The notes beneath the pieces were generated by a model. The model was given only the letters and a program-made list of their open reading frames with translations. It had not been told where the DNA came from and did no database searches. DNA of 64,000 bases from CAVPHV01 sp963821095 (GTDB lineage: Bacteria > Actinomycetota > Acidimicrobiia > Spongiisociales > UBA5794): the NCBI GenBank assembly GCA_963821095.1, contig CAWGCJ010000002.1:248001-312000 (forward strand), written 5' to 3'. Below, one piece after another: positions 8,108 to 18,582 of this stretch (positions are counted from its first letter, which is position 1; each line of letters begins with the position of its first letter). Made by a program: the position numbers and the translations under genes.

Positions 8108-8763
8108 GCCACACCACCAAGCTGGAGCGCTTGGACGAGCGTGTCGGCCACCGGGACTCCAGCCGCCTCGAGTTTCTCGCGGTGATGGGAGCCTCCGTCG
8201 TAGAGCACACAGGGCACTCCGACCTCCCGGGCAGCACGTGCATCGTCGAGCGAATCGCCGACGACCAACACTCGACCGGGATCGAGATAACCGAGACTTC
8301 CTTCGAGTGCCTGGAGATGATGCTCCAGGTGGGTGGTCTTGGTCTCCCCTCCCCCTGCCCGGTTGCCGTCGACGAGAACCATCTTGTCGGCGAGCCCCAT
8401 GGCGTCAACCGTGGGCACCAACTCGTCGTGCCACCACATCGACAGGATCGACTGCGTGCATCCGGCGTCACCGGCATGATCGAGCGCAGCCCGGGCATCG
8501 GCGGTGAGCGACGCTTTGTCCATCGAGTTTCGGTAGACGTCGTGGAAGGTTTCGTCAATGCGGGCCCACTCGTCCGGAGTGACGTTCCGGCCGAGCATCT
8601 CGTCGTAGAAGATGTGGACGGGCCGGGTGTAGTGGTCGCGATAGATTTCCGGGGTGATCGGGTCGGCACCAAACAGGGCCATCGACGCGCTGACGGCATC
8701 GACCACAATATGGAGGTCGTCGCAGAGCGTCCCGTTCCAATCCCAGATCACGTGGCGCATCAC
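8104..8763 (-). CDS. HAD family hydrolase
   Basis: About 219 residues. Motif I reads DWNGTLCDD, a variant of DxDxT/V with Asn for the middle residue of some phosphoglycolate-phosphatase-like proteins (WDWNGTL is common in that group). Motif II and the late VVGDSLDDARAAR acidic motif are present. It likely removes phosphate from a small metabolite. GTG at 8763 is preceded by TACCGT at 6 nt, so it may be a leaderless start; the ATG one codon later is equally possible. Confidence 0.8.
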   Translation of the reverse strand: MMRHVIWDWNGTLCDDLHIVVDAVSASMALFGADPITPEIYRDHYTRPVHIFYDEMLGRNVTPDEWARIDETFHDVYRNSMDKASLTADARAALDHAGDAGCTQSILSMWWHDELVPTVDAMGLADKMVLVDGNRAGGGETKTTHLEHHLQALEGSLGYLDPGRVLVVGDSLDDARAAREVGVPCVLYDGGSHHREKLEAAGVPVADTLVQALQLGGVA

Positions 8764-8769
8764 CCGTCA

Positions 8770-8775
8770 ACGGTA
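8770..8775 (-). promoter_or_regulatory. -10 element of the HAD-GNAT-hpt operon
   Basis: TACCGT, 6 nt before the GTG at 8763, consistent with a leaderless transcript. Confidence 0.45.
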
Positions 8776-8825
8776 GCCCGATTGGCGTTTCGATGAGGTC
8801 ACCGCCGAGGTATGGTCCGGTCCTG

Positions 8826-9894
8826 ATGCGCAAGTACCAACTCGGCGACCCCGACCTCGATCGCGCGCCTCGAAGCGCTGATCCACGACGCCATCGAAGG
8901 CCACGAGGGCCACCCCCACGATGAGGATCTGGTGGCCGAAATGCTCGTGTCGGGCCTCAAGCTGCTGCGCGACGACACCGACCGCGCCGACCTCAAGCTC
9001 GTCAACAGTGCCCTGAAGGAACTGCGCTACTCCTTCCTCGTGTTCTCGCGATACCGGCACATCCCGAAGGTGACGATGTACGGATCGGCTCGCACCCCGC
9101 CAGAAGCGCCGAATTATCGACTTGCCTCCGAATTCGCCCGGCGCATGACCGATGTACACAACTGGATGGTGGTGACCGGAGCAGGCCCCGGCATCATGGA
9201 AGCCGGCAACCTGGGAGCCGGGACCGACTACGGCTTCGGCGTCAACATCCGCCTCCCCTTCGAGGCCGATCCGAACCCCTACGTCCATGAGAGCCGGCTG
9301 ATCAATTTCAAGTACTTCTTCACCAGGAAGCTGATCTTCGTGAAGGAATCTGACGCCTTCGTACTGTTCCCGGGTGGGTTTGGCACCCAGGACGAAACGT
9401 TCGAGCTCCTGACGCTCATCCAGACGGGAAAGTCCGATATGCACCCTATCGTCCTGATGGAAGCCGAGGGCACCGGATATTGGGAGGCTTGGCTCGAGTT
9501 TGTTGACACGCTGGTCGGGAACGGCATGATCCTGCCCGACGATCGAAACCTCTTCACCTTCACCAACAGTGTCGATGCGGCGGCGGAGGAGATCACCAGC
9601 TTCTACGACAACTACCACTCCCAGCGATACGTCAACGGGAAGCTCATCCTTCGCCTCAAGCACGAGCCGAGCGAGGAGCTCATGGCTCAGCTCAACGAAG
9701 AGTTCTCCGACATCCTGGTGTCGGGCACCATCGACAAGATTCCGGCAACGGACCACGAACGGGCCGACGACGACAACGTCGAACTCCCCCGAGTCCGGCT
9801 CCACTTCGACCGTCGCCATCTCGGCAGACTGCGGGCCCTCGTCGACCAACTCAATGAGGCGGCCGCTGATGCAGCCGCCTCCGACGGCGGTTGA
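8826..9894 (+). CDS. LOG family protein (lysine decarboxylase-like Rossmann fold), frame broken near its start
   Basis: The conserved frame contains GAGPGIMEAG and the signature PGGFGTQDE of LOG/TIGR00730 proteins, a family including cytokinin riboside phosphoribohydrolases; nucleotide monophosphate N-glycosidase activity is the likely chemistry. A longer C-terminal helical extension follows. The ATG at 8826 (MRKYQLGDPDLDRA) is in another frame: one extra base around 8869-8873, in GCGCCTC, breaks continuity, and removing a C joins it to LEALIHDA. If the break is real, translation would have to start near 8932. TATGGT lies 9 nt before 8826. Confidence 0.8.
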
Positions 9895-9943
9895 GGCTTT
9901 CGCCGACCGACCGAGTTGCGCACGCTTCTAGAATGGCTCTGCC

Positions 9944-10708
9944 ATGCGTGAGATTCTCTCTGACCTCGTTGCCGAAGAACAGGCTCTCGACCAGTTCCTC
10001 CAGCGCATCCATGAACGCGACTGGAAGCTGCCGACCTCAGCTCCCGGATGGACGATCATGGACACCGTGAGCCATCTGGCGTTCACGGAGACCTTCGCCG
10101 CTGAAGCCATCGAACATGGTCAGGGTGTCGTCGATGCCGCCAAGATCACATCCATCGACGAATGGACCCAACGAGGCATCGAGCAAGGTGCCGGCAAGCG
10201 CTACCAGGAGATCATCGAATGGTGGCGTCACGGCCGAGCCGCCGTGGTCGATGCTCTATCCCGGATGGACGCCAAGGATCGAATCCCGTGGGTCGTGGCC
10301 CCAATGAGTGCGAGGGCGCTCGCCACCCTTCGGCTGATGGAAACCTGGGCGCACGGGCTCGACATCAAGGACGCCATGGAGGGAAGGCTCACCTACTCCG
10401 AAGAGGAGGAAGATCCAACGGCGGACACGCCGCGGATCCGCCACGTGGCATGGTTGGCGCACCGCATGCTTCCATGGGCGTTCGAGCAGGCGGGCGAGGA
10501 ATTCCCGGAGACGGGAATCAGGGTCGAGTTGATGGGCCCCCGCTACGCCCGCTGGGTCTACGGTCCCGAGGACGCCCCCGACGTCATCAAGGGCGTCGCC
10601 GGCGATTGGTGCCGCATCGCGGTCCAACGCATGGACGTCGAGGACACCGGCCTCAAGGCCATCGGCGACAACGCCGAGACCGCCCTCCGGGTGGTCAGGG
10701 CCTACTGA
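9944..10708 (+). CDS. TIGR03084 family DinB-like metal-binding protein
   Basis: 254 residues. The N-terminus (PGWTIMDTVSHLAFTE) shows the DinB/mycothiol-dependent maleylpyruvate isomerase helical-bundle pattern with the histidine of the metal site (SHLA), and the later ETWAHGLDIKD carries a second metal-site histidine. This matches the actinobacterial TIGR03084 family, whose reaction is unknown. TAGAAT lies 9 nt before the ATG. It is followed closely by a BtpA gene in the same direction. Confidence 0.85.
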   Translation: MREILSDLVAEEQALDQFLQRIHERDWKLPTSAPGWTIMDTVSHLAFTETFAAEAIEHGQGVVDAAKITSIDEWTQRGIEQGAGKRYQEIIEWWRHGRAAVVDALSRMDAKDRIPWVVAPMSARALATLRLMETWAHGLDIKDAMEGRLTYSEEEEDPTADTPRIRHVAWLAHRMLPWAFEQAGEEFPETGIRVELMGPRYARWVYGPEDAPDVIKGVAGDWCRIAVQRMDVEDTGLKAIGDNAETALRVVRAY

Positions 10709-10728
10709 TCGAACGGCGCACGAATCAC

Positions 10729-11502
10729 ATGCTTCCCAGACTGATTGGCATGATCCACCTCGCCGCGTTACCCGGCTCTCCGCAGTATGCCGGTGACTTC
10801 GCCACGGCGGTGGCCGCCGCAGTCTCGGACGCCAAGGTGCTCGAGTCCGCCGGCTTCGATGGCCTGATGATCGAGAATTTCGGCGACGTGCCGTTCTTTG
10901 CCGACGACGTCCCCAAGGTAACGGTGGCCGCAATGACCTCCGCCATCGGAAGAGTCGGCGATGCCGTCTCCCTGCCGCTCGGGGTCAACGTCTTGCGTAA
11001 CGACGCCGTAGCGGCGCTATCCGTTGCGGCAGCTACGGGCGCCGCCTTCATCCGGGTCAACGTGCTCAGCGGTGTCATGTATACGGATCAGGGCCCGATC
11101 ATCGGCCGGGCGGCCGAAATCGCTCGGATGCGAGCGGCGATGGCCCCCAACGTGGCGATCATGGCCGATGTGTTCGTCAAGCATGCGGCCCCGCCACCGG
11201 GGATCACGATCGAACAAGCAGCCGAAGAACTGGCGGGCCGGGCCCTGGCCGATGCCGTGATCGTATCGGGCACCTCGACCGGCCGCCCTCCAACCCTGCC
11301 GCTGCTGCGCAAGGTGGTCAGCGCCGTTCCCGAAACCCCGGTCTACCTGGGATCCGGGGTGACCGCCTCGTCGGTGACCCGATTCCTCAGCGTGGCAACC
11401 GGCGTGATCGCCGGCACCTCACTCAAGAAACGCGGCGTGACCACCAATCCGGTGGACCCGAAGAAGGCCAAGGCGTTCGTCACCGCGGCTCGAAGCAGAT
11501 AG
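10729..11502 (+). CDS. BtpA/SgcQ family TIM-barrel protein
   Basis: 257 residues starting LIGMIHLAALPGSP, the characteristic start of BtpA family proteins, with a phosphate-binding-like GSGVTASSV near the end as in TIM-barrel enzymes. BtpA was linked to photosystem I accumulation in cyanobacteria and SgcQ to sugar operons; in actinobacteria the role is undefined. The ATG at 10729 is used because the longer frame upstream is a shadow of the TIGR03084 gene. It starts 20 nt after that gene, suggesting co-transcription. Confidence 0.85.
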   Translation: MLPRLIGMIHLAALPGSPQYAGDFATAVAAAVSDAKVLESAGFDGLMIENFGDVPFFADDVPKVTVAAMTSAIGRVGDAVSLPLGVNVLRNDAVAALSVAAATGAAFIRVNVLSGVMYTDQGPIIGRAAEIARMRAAMAPNVAIMADVFVKHAAPPPGITIEQAAEELAGRALADAVIVSGTSTGRPPTLPLLRKVVSAVPETPVYLGSGVTASSVTRFLSVATGVIAGTSLKKRGVTTNPVDPKKAKAFVTAARSR

Positions 11503-11509
11503 CCGCAGG

Positions 11510-12145
11510 TCACTCCCGGCTGCGCCCGCCGTCCTTTTGGATGTCGAAGCCGCTCTTGAGCAGCAGCCGGAGAAACGCCGGCGCCGGTTCGCGAAACTGA
11601 ATGGGCCGGAAGGCGTCCTCGTGGTCCTCGAAGAAGCCGAGCATGGTGGTGACCACGTGGCTGAGCGAGATGGTGTTGAGGTTGCTGGATTCGGCCCTGC
11701 CGAAGGCGACCAGACGGGTGCGGACTCTTCCCTCTCCGCGTGCCGGTGACCAATGCACGAGCTTGCCTTGGAGCGCATCGACAACCACGTCGAGCGGCTC
11801 GGCGTAGATCCACTCGACCCTGCGCAGCATGGAGTGCAGGACGGCATGGTCTTTGATCCCTGGATTCAGCTCCGCGGTGCCCTGCTTGACCTCGCCGATG
11901 ATGACGTCGACACAGTCCGGCTCGAGCTGCAACGCCGGGTCGTCGATCAGCAGCAACTCTCCGTCGCGTTCGGTATGGGGGTCTCCGAGATACACGTCGC
12001 CGGGGAGGCGCATCGCCATCACATCGATGTCGGTCACGGTCTTGAAGCGCCCCATCTTGTCGCGACGCTGCACCTCGAATTCCGAGAGGGTCAGATACCC
12101 GGTCAGACGGAGGTAGTTCTCAACGAGGTTCACGGCGATGTCCAT
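11510..12145 (-). CDS. Hypothetical protein with a possible PD-(D/E)XK nuclease core
   Basis: About 211 residues from ATG 12145. I do not recognise a named family. A TDIDVMAMR strand followed by IIGEVKQG matches the spacing of a PD-(D/E)XK catalytic core (Asp, then Glu-x-Lys), and an N-terminal NLVENYLRLTGY helix precedes it, as in restriction-endonuclease-like folds. The start is supported by TATTCT 7 nt upstream; the frame continues to 12184. It sits between convergent BtpA and divergent RraA-like genes, with no methyltransferase nearby, so it need not be a restriction enzyme. Confidence 0.55.
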   Translation of the reverse strand: MDIAVNLVENYLRLTGYLTLSEFEVQRRDKMGRFKTVTDIDVMAMRLPGDVYLGDPHTERDGELLLIDDPALQLEPDCVDVIIGEVKQGTAELNPGIKDHAVLHSMLRRVEWIYAEPLDVVVDALQGKLVHWSPARGEGRVRTRLVAFGRAESSNLNTISLSHVVTTMLGFFEDHEDAFRPIQFREPAPAFLRLLLKSGFDIQKDGGRSRE

Positions 12146-12152
12146 GGGGCTG

Positions 12153-12158
12153 AGAATA
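12153..12158 (-). promoter_or_regulatory. -10 element of the putative nuclease gene
   Basis: TATTCT, 7 nt before the ATG at 12145; decides between this start and the longer frame. Confidence 0.5.
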
Positions 12159-12210
12159 GGAGCCGAGACGATGGTGTGACTCAATCGGGCGTTCGTGTCA
12201 ACATGGCCTC

Positions 12211-12693
12211 ATGAGTCGCGCCACCGCCGACCTGACCGATGCTCATCCGGCCGCCGCCGTGGTGTCGCCGACTCTCGGCCTCACCAGCTTCGGAGGCGTT
12301 TCTGCCTTCCATGGCCCCCTGAGCACGGTGCAATGTTTCGAGGACAACTCACTGGTACGAGCCGCGCTCGAGGAGGCGGGCGACGGCCGAGTCCTCGTGG
12401 TCGATGGCGGCGGTTCACTCGGTTGTGCTCTGGTGGGCGACATCCTCGCCGCCCTGGGACGCGACAACGGCTGGTCTGGGGTCGTCGTCAACGGCTGCGT
12501 GCGCGACACCGCCCAATTGGCCGAGATCGCGCTCGGCATCAAGGCGCTCGCGGCACACCCCACTCGATCGGAAAAACGCGGCGAGGGCGAACGAGATCTC
12601 GAGGTGACGTTCGGAGACGTGACCTTCCGGCCGGGTGCCTGGCTTTATGCCGACTCCGACGGAATCGTGGTTCTCCCGGTCCCTGCTGATTGA
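12211..12693 (+). CDS. RraA-like protein / 4-hydroxy-4-methyl-2-oxoglutarate aldolase family
   Basis: 160 residues, the typical length. It has the family signatures GDGRVLVVDGGGS, LVGDILAA and GCVRDTAQL, containing the Gly-rich loop and the Arg-Asp pair that in the aldolase branch bind substrate and metal. The family covers RNase E regulator RraA and HMG/CHA aldolases; an actinomycete with no clear RNase E link makes an aldolase-like or unknown activity at least as likely. It is divergent from the putative nuclease gene with about 65 bp between starts. Confidence 0.88.
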   Translation: MSRATADLTDAHPAAAVVSPTLGLTSFGGVSAFHGPLSTVQCFEDNSLVRAALEEAGDGRVLVVDGGGSLGCALVGDILAALGRDNGWSGVVVNGCVRDTAQLAEIALGIKALAAHPTRSEKRGEGERDLEVTFGDVTFRPGAWLYADSDGIVVLPVPAD

Positions 12694-12703
12694 ACGCGAG
12701 TGC

Positions 12704-13730
12704 TCAGCCGACGAGGTCGGCCATCATCTCCAGCAGCGGCGGCGGCCCCTGGATCAGCATGGTGGTGATGACGGATTCCTCCCACCGCATCAACTCGTCC
12801 CGGATCTTGTCGGGCGATCCGATCAGGGCCGTGTCCTCAACCATGGCGGTTGGTACGGCGGCGATCGCCTCCGCCTTGTTGCCGGCGAGATAGTGATCCT
12901 GGATCTGCTCGCAGGCCTCCTCGTAGCCCATCCGTACGAACACGTCCTTGTGGAAGTTGCGGCCTCTCGCCCCCATCCCCCCGATGTAGAGCGCCAGCAT
13001 TGGGCGCAGCATGTCGGCGGCGGCTTCGATATCGGGATTTGGAATGACGGGCACCATTGCCGCCACTTCGAAGTCGTCCCAGGTTCGGCGTGCCGTCGGG
13101 GCATCAAACCCGGCCTGGAGTGCGCTGCGATAGAAGGTGTCGTCAGGTGGCGAGAAAAAGAGCGGAAGCCACCCGTCGGCGATCTCGGCGGCCAGAGCCA
13201 CGTTCTTCGGCCCTTCGGCACCGAGGTAGATGGGGATATCTGCGCGGCGAGGGTGAATCGTGCTGCGCAACGGCTTGCCGAGTCCGGTTCCACCATCGAG
13301 CGGCAATTCGAAGAACTCTCCGGAGAAGTCCAACGGAATCCGGCGAGCAACGATGCGGCGCACGATCTCGAAGTACTCACGGGTGCGGGCCAGTGGGCGG
13401 GGATATGGCTGCCCGTACCAGCCCTCCACCACCTGAGGTCCACTGACGCCGAGCCCCAGAATCATGCGACCGTCGCTGAGGTGGTCGAGCGTCATTGCGG
13501 CCATGGCCGTCGCCGCCGGAGTCCGAGCCGACATCTGCACGATGGATGTACCTAGCTTCATCCGCTCAGTGCGTGAACCCCACCAAGCCAATGGCGTCAA
13601 GCGCGTCCGATCCGTACGCCTCCGCCGTCCACATCGAATCAAAGCCGAGCCGCTCGGCGGCCGCCACCTGTTCGATAGCATCCGGCGGTGGACCCGCCGA
13701 CCAGTACCCCATGCTCAAACCGAGCTTCAC
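12704..13730 (-). CDS. LLM class F420-dependent oxidoreductase, one frame break
   Basis: The luciferase-like monooxygenase fold is clear: MKLGLSMGYWS at the start, LGLGVSGPQVVEGW in the middle and IPIYLGAEGPKN later. The closest layout is the F420-dependent mycobacterial LLM group that reduces or oxidises organic substrates with deazaflavin. The GTG at 13730 follows GGGAGGT. Around 13597-13601 one extra base (CTTGA in place of CTGA on the coding strand) splits the N-terminal 50 residues from the rest; removing it gives DALTPLAWWGSRTE. Substrate unknown. Confidence 0.85.
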
Positions 13731-13896
13731 GAAACCTCCCTCGCCGGCCCACGATCCTATCTCCTCGAGTCGCGGCGGACATCGAAACGATTGTCACGCC
13801 CGATTTGCCAGACGGCCACCGGTGAGACGCCTCGTCATACCTGGGGGGAGCCGTGGGAAACCGATGTCGTCGACGTCGGTTTGGAGCATGGGCCGG

Positions 13897-13926
13897 CGTC
13901 TTACCCGCGCCTGTGCGGGTAAGACG
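13897..13926 (+). terminator. Strong orphan hairpin with trailing T-rich stretch
   Basis: CGTCTTACCCGC pairs perfectly over 12 bp with GCGGGTAAGACG around the loop GCCTGT; ATTTTGTCATTT follows on the plus strand. This resembles an intrinsic terminator on the plus strand, yet no plus-strand gene precedes it. Confidence 0.55.
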
Positions 13927-14157
13927 ATTTTGTCATTTACCCCACCCCAAAGTCTTGACCATCACTTGATACCTGGCGAACCGCGCCGAGATCCGCCCGC
14001 CGGAACCCGTTGTCCCGCTTGACTTCCCACAAGTTGGTACGGAGGCGCCCCGACGGGACCCGAAGTCTCGACCCGCACTTCACCCCCCGGAAATCAACCC
14101 TGATCACGTGCGCTCAGACCGATGTGCTGTGCCCAAGAACCTGTCACAGACGTGCGG

Positions 14158-14163
14158 TAGCCT
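14158..14163 (+). promoter_or_regulatory. -10 element of lhr
   Basis: TAGCCT, 6 nt before the ATG at 14170, leaderless spacing. Confidence 0.5.
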
Positions 14164-14169
14164 GTTGGG

Positions 14170-17100
14170 ATGACATCGCTCGACCGATTCAGCCCGTCGA
14201 CCCGGGCATGGTTCACATCTTCGTTCTCGGAGCCGACCGCCGCCCAGGAACGAGGGTGGGAAGCGATCGCCGAGGGTTCGCACACGCTGATCCATGCCCC
14301 AACGGGCTCAGGCAAGACCCTGGCGGCGTTCCTGTGGGCGATCGACCGTCTGCGCGGCCGAGCCCACTCCCCCGGAACGCGAACGCTGCCGGGTGCTGTA
14401 CGTATCGCCCATGAAGGCCCTCGCCTACGACATCGACCGCAACCTCCGGGCGCCCTTGACCGGCATCCAGATCGCAGCGGAGCGGGCCGGCCTCGCTCCG
14501 CCGAACCTGACCACGGCGATGCGTACCGGCGACACCCCGCAGGCCGAACGCCAGGCGATGCTCCGCCACCCTCCCGACATCCTGATCACCACGCCGGAAT
14601 CGCTCTACCTGATGCTCACCTCTCAGGCCCGGGAGATCCTGCGCTCGGTGCGCTGGGTCATCGTCGATGAGATCCACTCCGTCGCCGGGTCCAAGCGCGG
14701 CTCCCACCTGTCGCTGAGCCTGGAGCGGCTCACCGACCTCACCACGGTCGCCCCGCAGCGCATCGGTCTCTCTGCCACCCAGCACCCGCTCGAGGCAATC
14801 GCCGAGTTCCTCGGTGGCGGTGAGCCGACCGACGACGGCTGGTCGCCGCGTCCGGTGACCATCGTCGATGCCCCGTGGGAGAAGCACCTCGACATCGAGA
14901 TCGTCGTTCCGGTTGAGGACATGACCCGTCCTGAGGAGACCGTCGTCGCCGGCCAGCCGCCCCCGGACCCCGACGACGGAGCGCGCCGTTCGATCTGGCC
15001 GGCCGTCTACCCCAAGCTGTTGCGCCTGGTGCTCGACAATCGCTCGACCCTGCTCTTCGTCAACAGCCGCAGCCTGGCGGAGCGACTCGCCGCCGAAATC
15101 AACCGCTGGCCGGCGAGGAATTGGTCCAAGTCCCACCACGGCTCGGTGTCCCGTGAGCAGCGAGTCGAGATCGAGAACCGCCTCAAGCGCGGTGAGCTGC
15201 GCGGCGTTGTTGCCACCTCGACCCTCGAGCTGGGTATCGACATGGCCGCCATCGACCTCGTCGTCCTGGTCGAGTCCCCCACCTCCGTTGCCCGCGGCCT
15301 GCAGCGAGTGGGCCGAGCCGGCCACCAGGTGGGTGCGTCCAGCGTCGCCAAGGTCTTCCCGAAGCACCGGGGCGACCTGCTCGAGACGGCCGTGGTGGTC
15401 GACCGCATGTATGCACGGTGCCATCGAATCCACCAGCATCCCCGCCAACCCGCTCGACGTGCTCGCCCAGCAGATCGTCGCCGCGGTTGCCGTGGGTCCG
15501 CAGGACGTCGACGAGCTCTACGCCATCGTCCGGCGCGCCGGGCCGTACCGCGATCTGCCCCGGCCCTCCTTCGAAGCGGTGCTCGACATGCTCTCGGGTC
15601 GGTACCCGTCCGACGAGTTCGCCGAGCTGCGGCCCCGCGTTGTCTGGGATCGCGTCGAGGGCATCCTCGAGGCCCGCGACAACGCCCGCATGCTGGCCGT
15701 GACCAACGCCGGCACCATCCCCGACCGCGGGCTCTACACCGTGACGCTGCCCGAGGGCGGCAGAGTGGGCGAACTCGACGAGGAGATGGTCTACGAGAGC
15801 CGGCCCGGCGAGGTCTTCGTCCTTGGTTCGACAACCTGGAAGATCAGCGAGATCACCCACGACCGTGTCATCGTCACGCCGGCACCGGGCCAAGCCGCGG
15901 CCAAGCTTCCCTTCTGGCACGGCGACGCTCCCGGGCGTCCGCTCGAGACTCGGCAGGGCGCTAGGGGCCTTCGTCCGGGAGATCGGCGCCATGGATGAGG
16001 GCGAGGCGCTCGCAACGCTGGAGAGCCGCTACCGGCTCGACTCGTGGGCGGCGGCCAACCTGGCCCAGTTCATCGCCGACGAACGCGAGTTCACGGGCGT
16101 GCTACCCACCGACCGCACCATCGTCATCCAGCAGTTCCGCGACGAGATCGGCGATTGGCGCATCGTACTGCTCTCCCCCTTCGGAGCCAGGGTCCATGCC
16201 CCGTGGGCGCTGGCGGCCCGCCGGCGATACCGGGAGAGCCACGGGACCGAAGTCGACGTGATCTGGTCCGACGACGGGATCATCTTCCGGTTCCCCGACG
16301 TCGACCAGCCGCCCGGCATCGAGGAGCTGCTGGTCGACCCCGAGGAGGTCGAGGAGTTGGTGGTGGAGGAGGTCGGGCGACAGTGCGTTGTTCACCTCAC
16401 GCTTCCGAGAAGCCGCCGCTCGATCGCTCCTCCTCCCCCGGCGCCGCCCCGGAGGGCGCACCCCGCTGTGGCTGCAGCGGCGCAAGGCCGCCAGCCTGCT
16501 CGAGGTCGCCAAGCAGTACGGATCCTTCCCGGTCGATCCTGGAGACCTACCGCGAGGTGCTCCAGGACTACTTCGACCTGCCCGCTCTGGTCGATGTGCT
16601 CAGCGACATCTCTTCTCGATCCATCCGGGTCAGCCTCGTCGATCTCTCCGGACCGAGTCCCTTTGCAACGTCACTGATGTTCGACTTCATCGCCTCGTTC
16701 ATGTACGAGTACGACGCGCCGCTCGCCGAGAAGCGGGCCGCCGCCCTCACCCTCGACCGATCCCTGCTTCGCGAACTGCTCGGCGACCCTCAGTTCCGGG
16801 AGTTGCTCGACGCCGATGTGATCGCCGCGGTTGAGCTGGAACTGCAACGCCTGGCTCCCGACCGCAAGATCCGCTCCGCCGACGATCTCCACGACGCCCT
16901 CCGGTCACTGGGTCCCCTGGACGATGGCGCCGTCGTTGCTCGGGCCACCGACCCCGGCGCGGCACCGTCGTGGCTCGACCAACTGGTAGAGCAGCGCCGG
17001 ATCGTCCGGCTCCGCATGGCCGGCGCCGATCGCTATGCGGCCGTCGAGGACATCGCCAGGTTGCGTGACGCCCTCGGCATCACACCACCGCCCGGGATCG

Positions 17101-18582
17101 CCCCTACCCTGCTGGAGCCCGTCGCCGACCCGCTCGGTGACGTCGTCGGCCGCTTCGCACGAACCCACGGCCCGTTCAGCGTGGACGACGCCGCAGCGGA
17201 CCTCCACCTGCCCCCGGCCGCCGTCACCGAAGTCCTCGTCCGCCTCCAAGCTGCGGGACGAGTGGCTCCCGGGTCTTACCGGCCGGGCGGCAGCGGCCAG
17301 GAGTGGGTCGATACGCGAGGTACTGCGCCGGCTGCGGCGCCGTTCGCTGGCGGCGCTGCGCCGTGATGTCGAAGCCGTCGACGGGGCCACCCTCGGCCGA
17401 TTCCTCCCGGACTGGCAGGGTGTTGGGCAAACCGTCGGCCATCGTGATCGTTTGCTCGAAGTCATTCGCCAACTGCAGGGGGTTGCCCTCCCGGCGAGCT
17501 CGCTCGAAGGTGACATCCTCTCCACCCGAATGGCGTACGAACCGGGGTTGCTCGACGACGTGCTCGCCTCGGGCGAGGTCGTCTGGATGGGCCGGGGGCC
17601 GTTGACGGCCAAGGACGGCAGGATTGCGCTCTATCTCCGCGACCAGGTGCCGTTGCTCCACTGGGAACTCGGGCATTGAACCCCCGGACGGCGCCATCCA
17701 CGACCGGCTTCGGGAGCACCTGGCACAACGGGGCGCCTCGTTCTTCCGCGATTTGTACGTGGCGGCGGAGGGCGGGGACCCCACCGCGGTGCTCGAGGCG
17801 GTGTGGGACCTGGTGTGGTCCGGCGAGGTGACCAACGACACCTTGGCTCCGCTCCGGGCCTTCCTCGGCTCTCGCCGCAGCCGCAAGCCGCGACGTCCTA
17901 CCGTGTCGGGCGCCACCCCTCCGGCAGGCTCGGGACGCTGGTACCTGACCGGCGATCTCCTCGCCGGAGTCCCGGCCCTGCCGGAAGTGCAGGCCAAGGC
18001 TCGCGCCGAGCAACTGCTGGAGCGCCACGGCGTGGTGACCCGCGACGCGGTGCTTTCCGAAGGCCAGCCGGGAGGCTTCGCCGGGCTCTACCCCGTCCTC
18101 GCCGCCATGGAGGACGCCGGCCGCACCCGCCGCGGCTACTTCATCGAAGGCTTGGGAGGCGCCCAATTCGGCCAGCCGGGCGCCATCGACCGGCTGCGGC
18201 GCTCCCGACGATCCGACCACGGTTGCCCTCGCCGCCGTCGACCCCGCCAACCCGTACGGCGCCACACTGGCGTGGCCCGACCACGAGACGGGGCGACCGG
18301 CTCGCCGCACGGGAGCTCACGTGATCCTTCGCTCCGGCGAACTCGTCGCCTACGTTGAACGTGGGGCGCGTCGGGTCCTCACCTTCGGCGACCCCACGCC
18401 TGAGGTCGTCAGCGCCGGCGCTCGCCGAACTCGCGGGCCGCCGCCGCCAGACCACGATCGAAACCGTGGACGGCGATCCCGTGGCGACCACGGCGCTCGG
18501 CGCCGCGCTACAGGAGGAGGGCTTCTCCGTCGGATACAAGGGACTCACCTACCGACCGCAGCGGTCCCGGCGCCGTGCCTGA
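14170..18582 (+). pseudogene. lhr: Lhr-type large DEAD/H helicase, frame interrupted nine times
   Basis: The pieces join into an Lhr superfamily-2 helicase of about 1,470 residues, close to the mycobacterial enzyme. Visible parts in order: motif I HAPTGSGKT, motif Ia VSPMKALA, motif II VDEIHSVAG, SAT-type motif LSATQ, helicase C with HHGSVSREQR and RVGRAGHQ, then the long winged-helix and C-terminal domains. Lhr translocates 3'-5' on single-stranded DNA and unwinds RNA-DNA hybrids. Breaks lie near 14360, 15410, 15946, 16382, 16535, 17315, 17670, 18205 and 18412; every one is compensated by removing a single base. The residues around them stay conserved, so the gene may be intact in the cell. 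It overlaps nei2 by 8 nt. Confidence 0.85.

Larger units (their letters stand above)
13731..14169. other. Divergent intergenic region between the LLM gene and lhr
   Basis: 439 bp with no supportable coding sequence. It contains a strong terminator-like hairpin (13897-13926) and the likely lhr promoter at its right end. It could hide a short non-coding RNA ending at the hairpin. Confidence 0.5.

Noticed and set aside
13495..14022. Plus-strand frame in the LLM-lhr intergenic area
   Set aside because: It begins antisense to the LLM gene and has low-complexity composition; no ribosome site or -10.
14170..18582. Programmed +1 frameshifting in lhr
   Set aside because: The nine sites share no common slippery motif or stimulatory structure that I could recognise, and similar extra bases occur in unrelated genes; consensus error is the better explanation.
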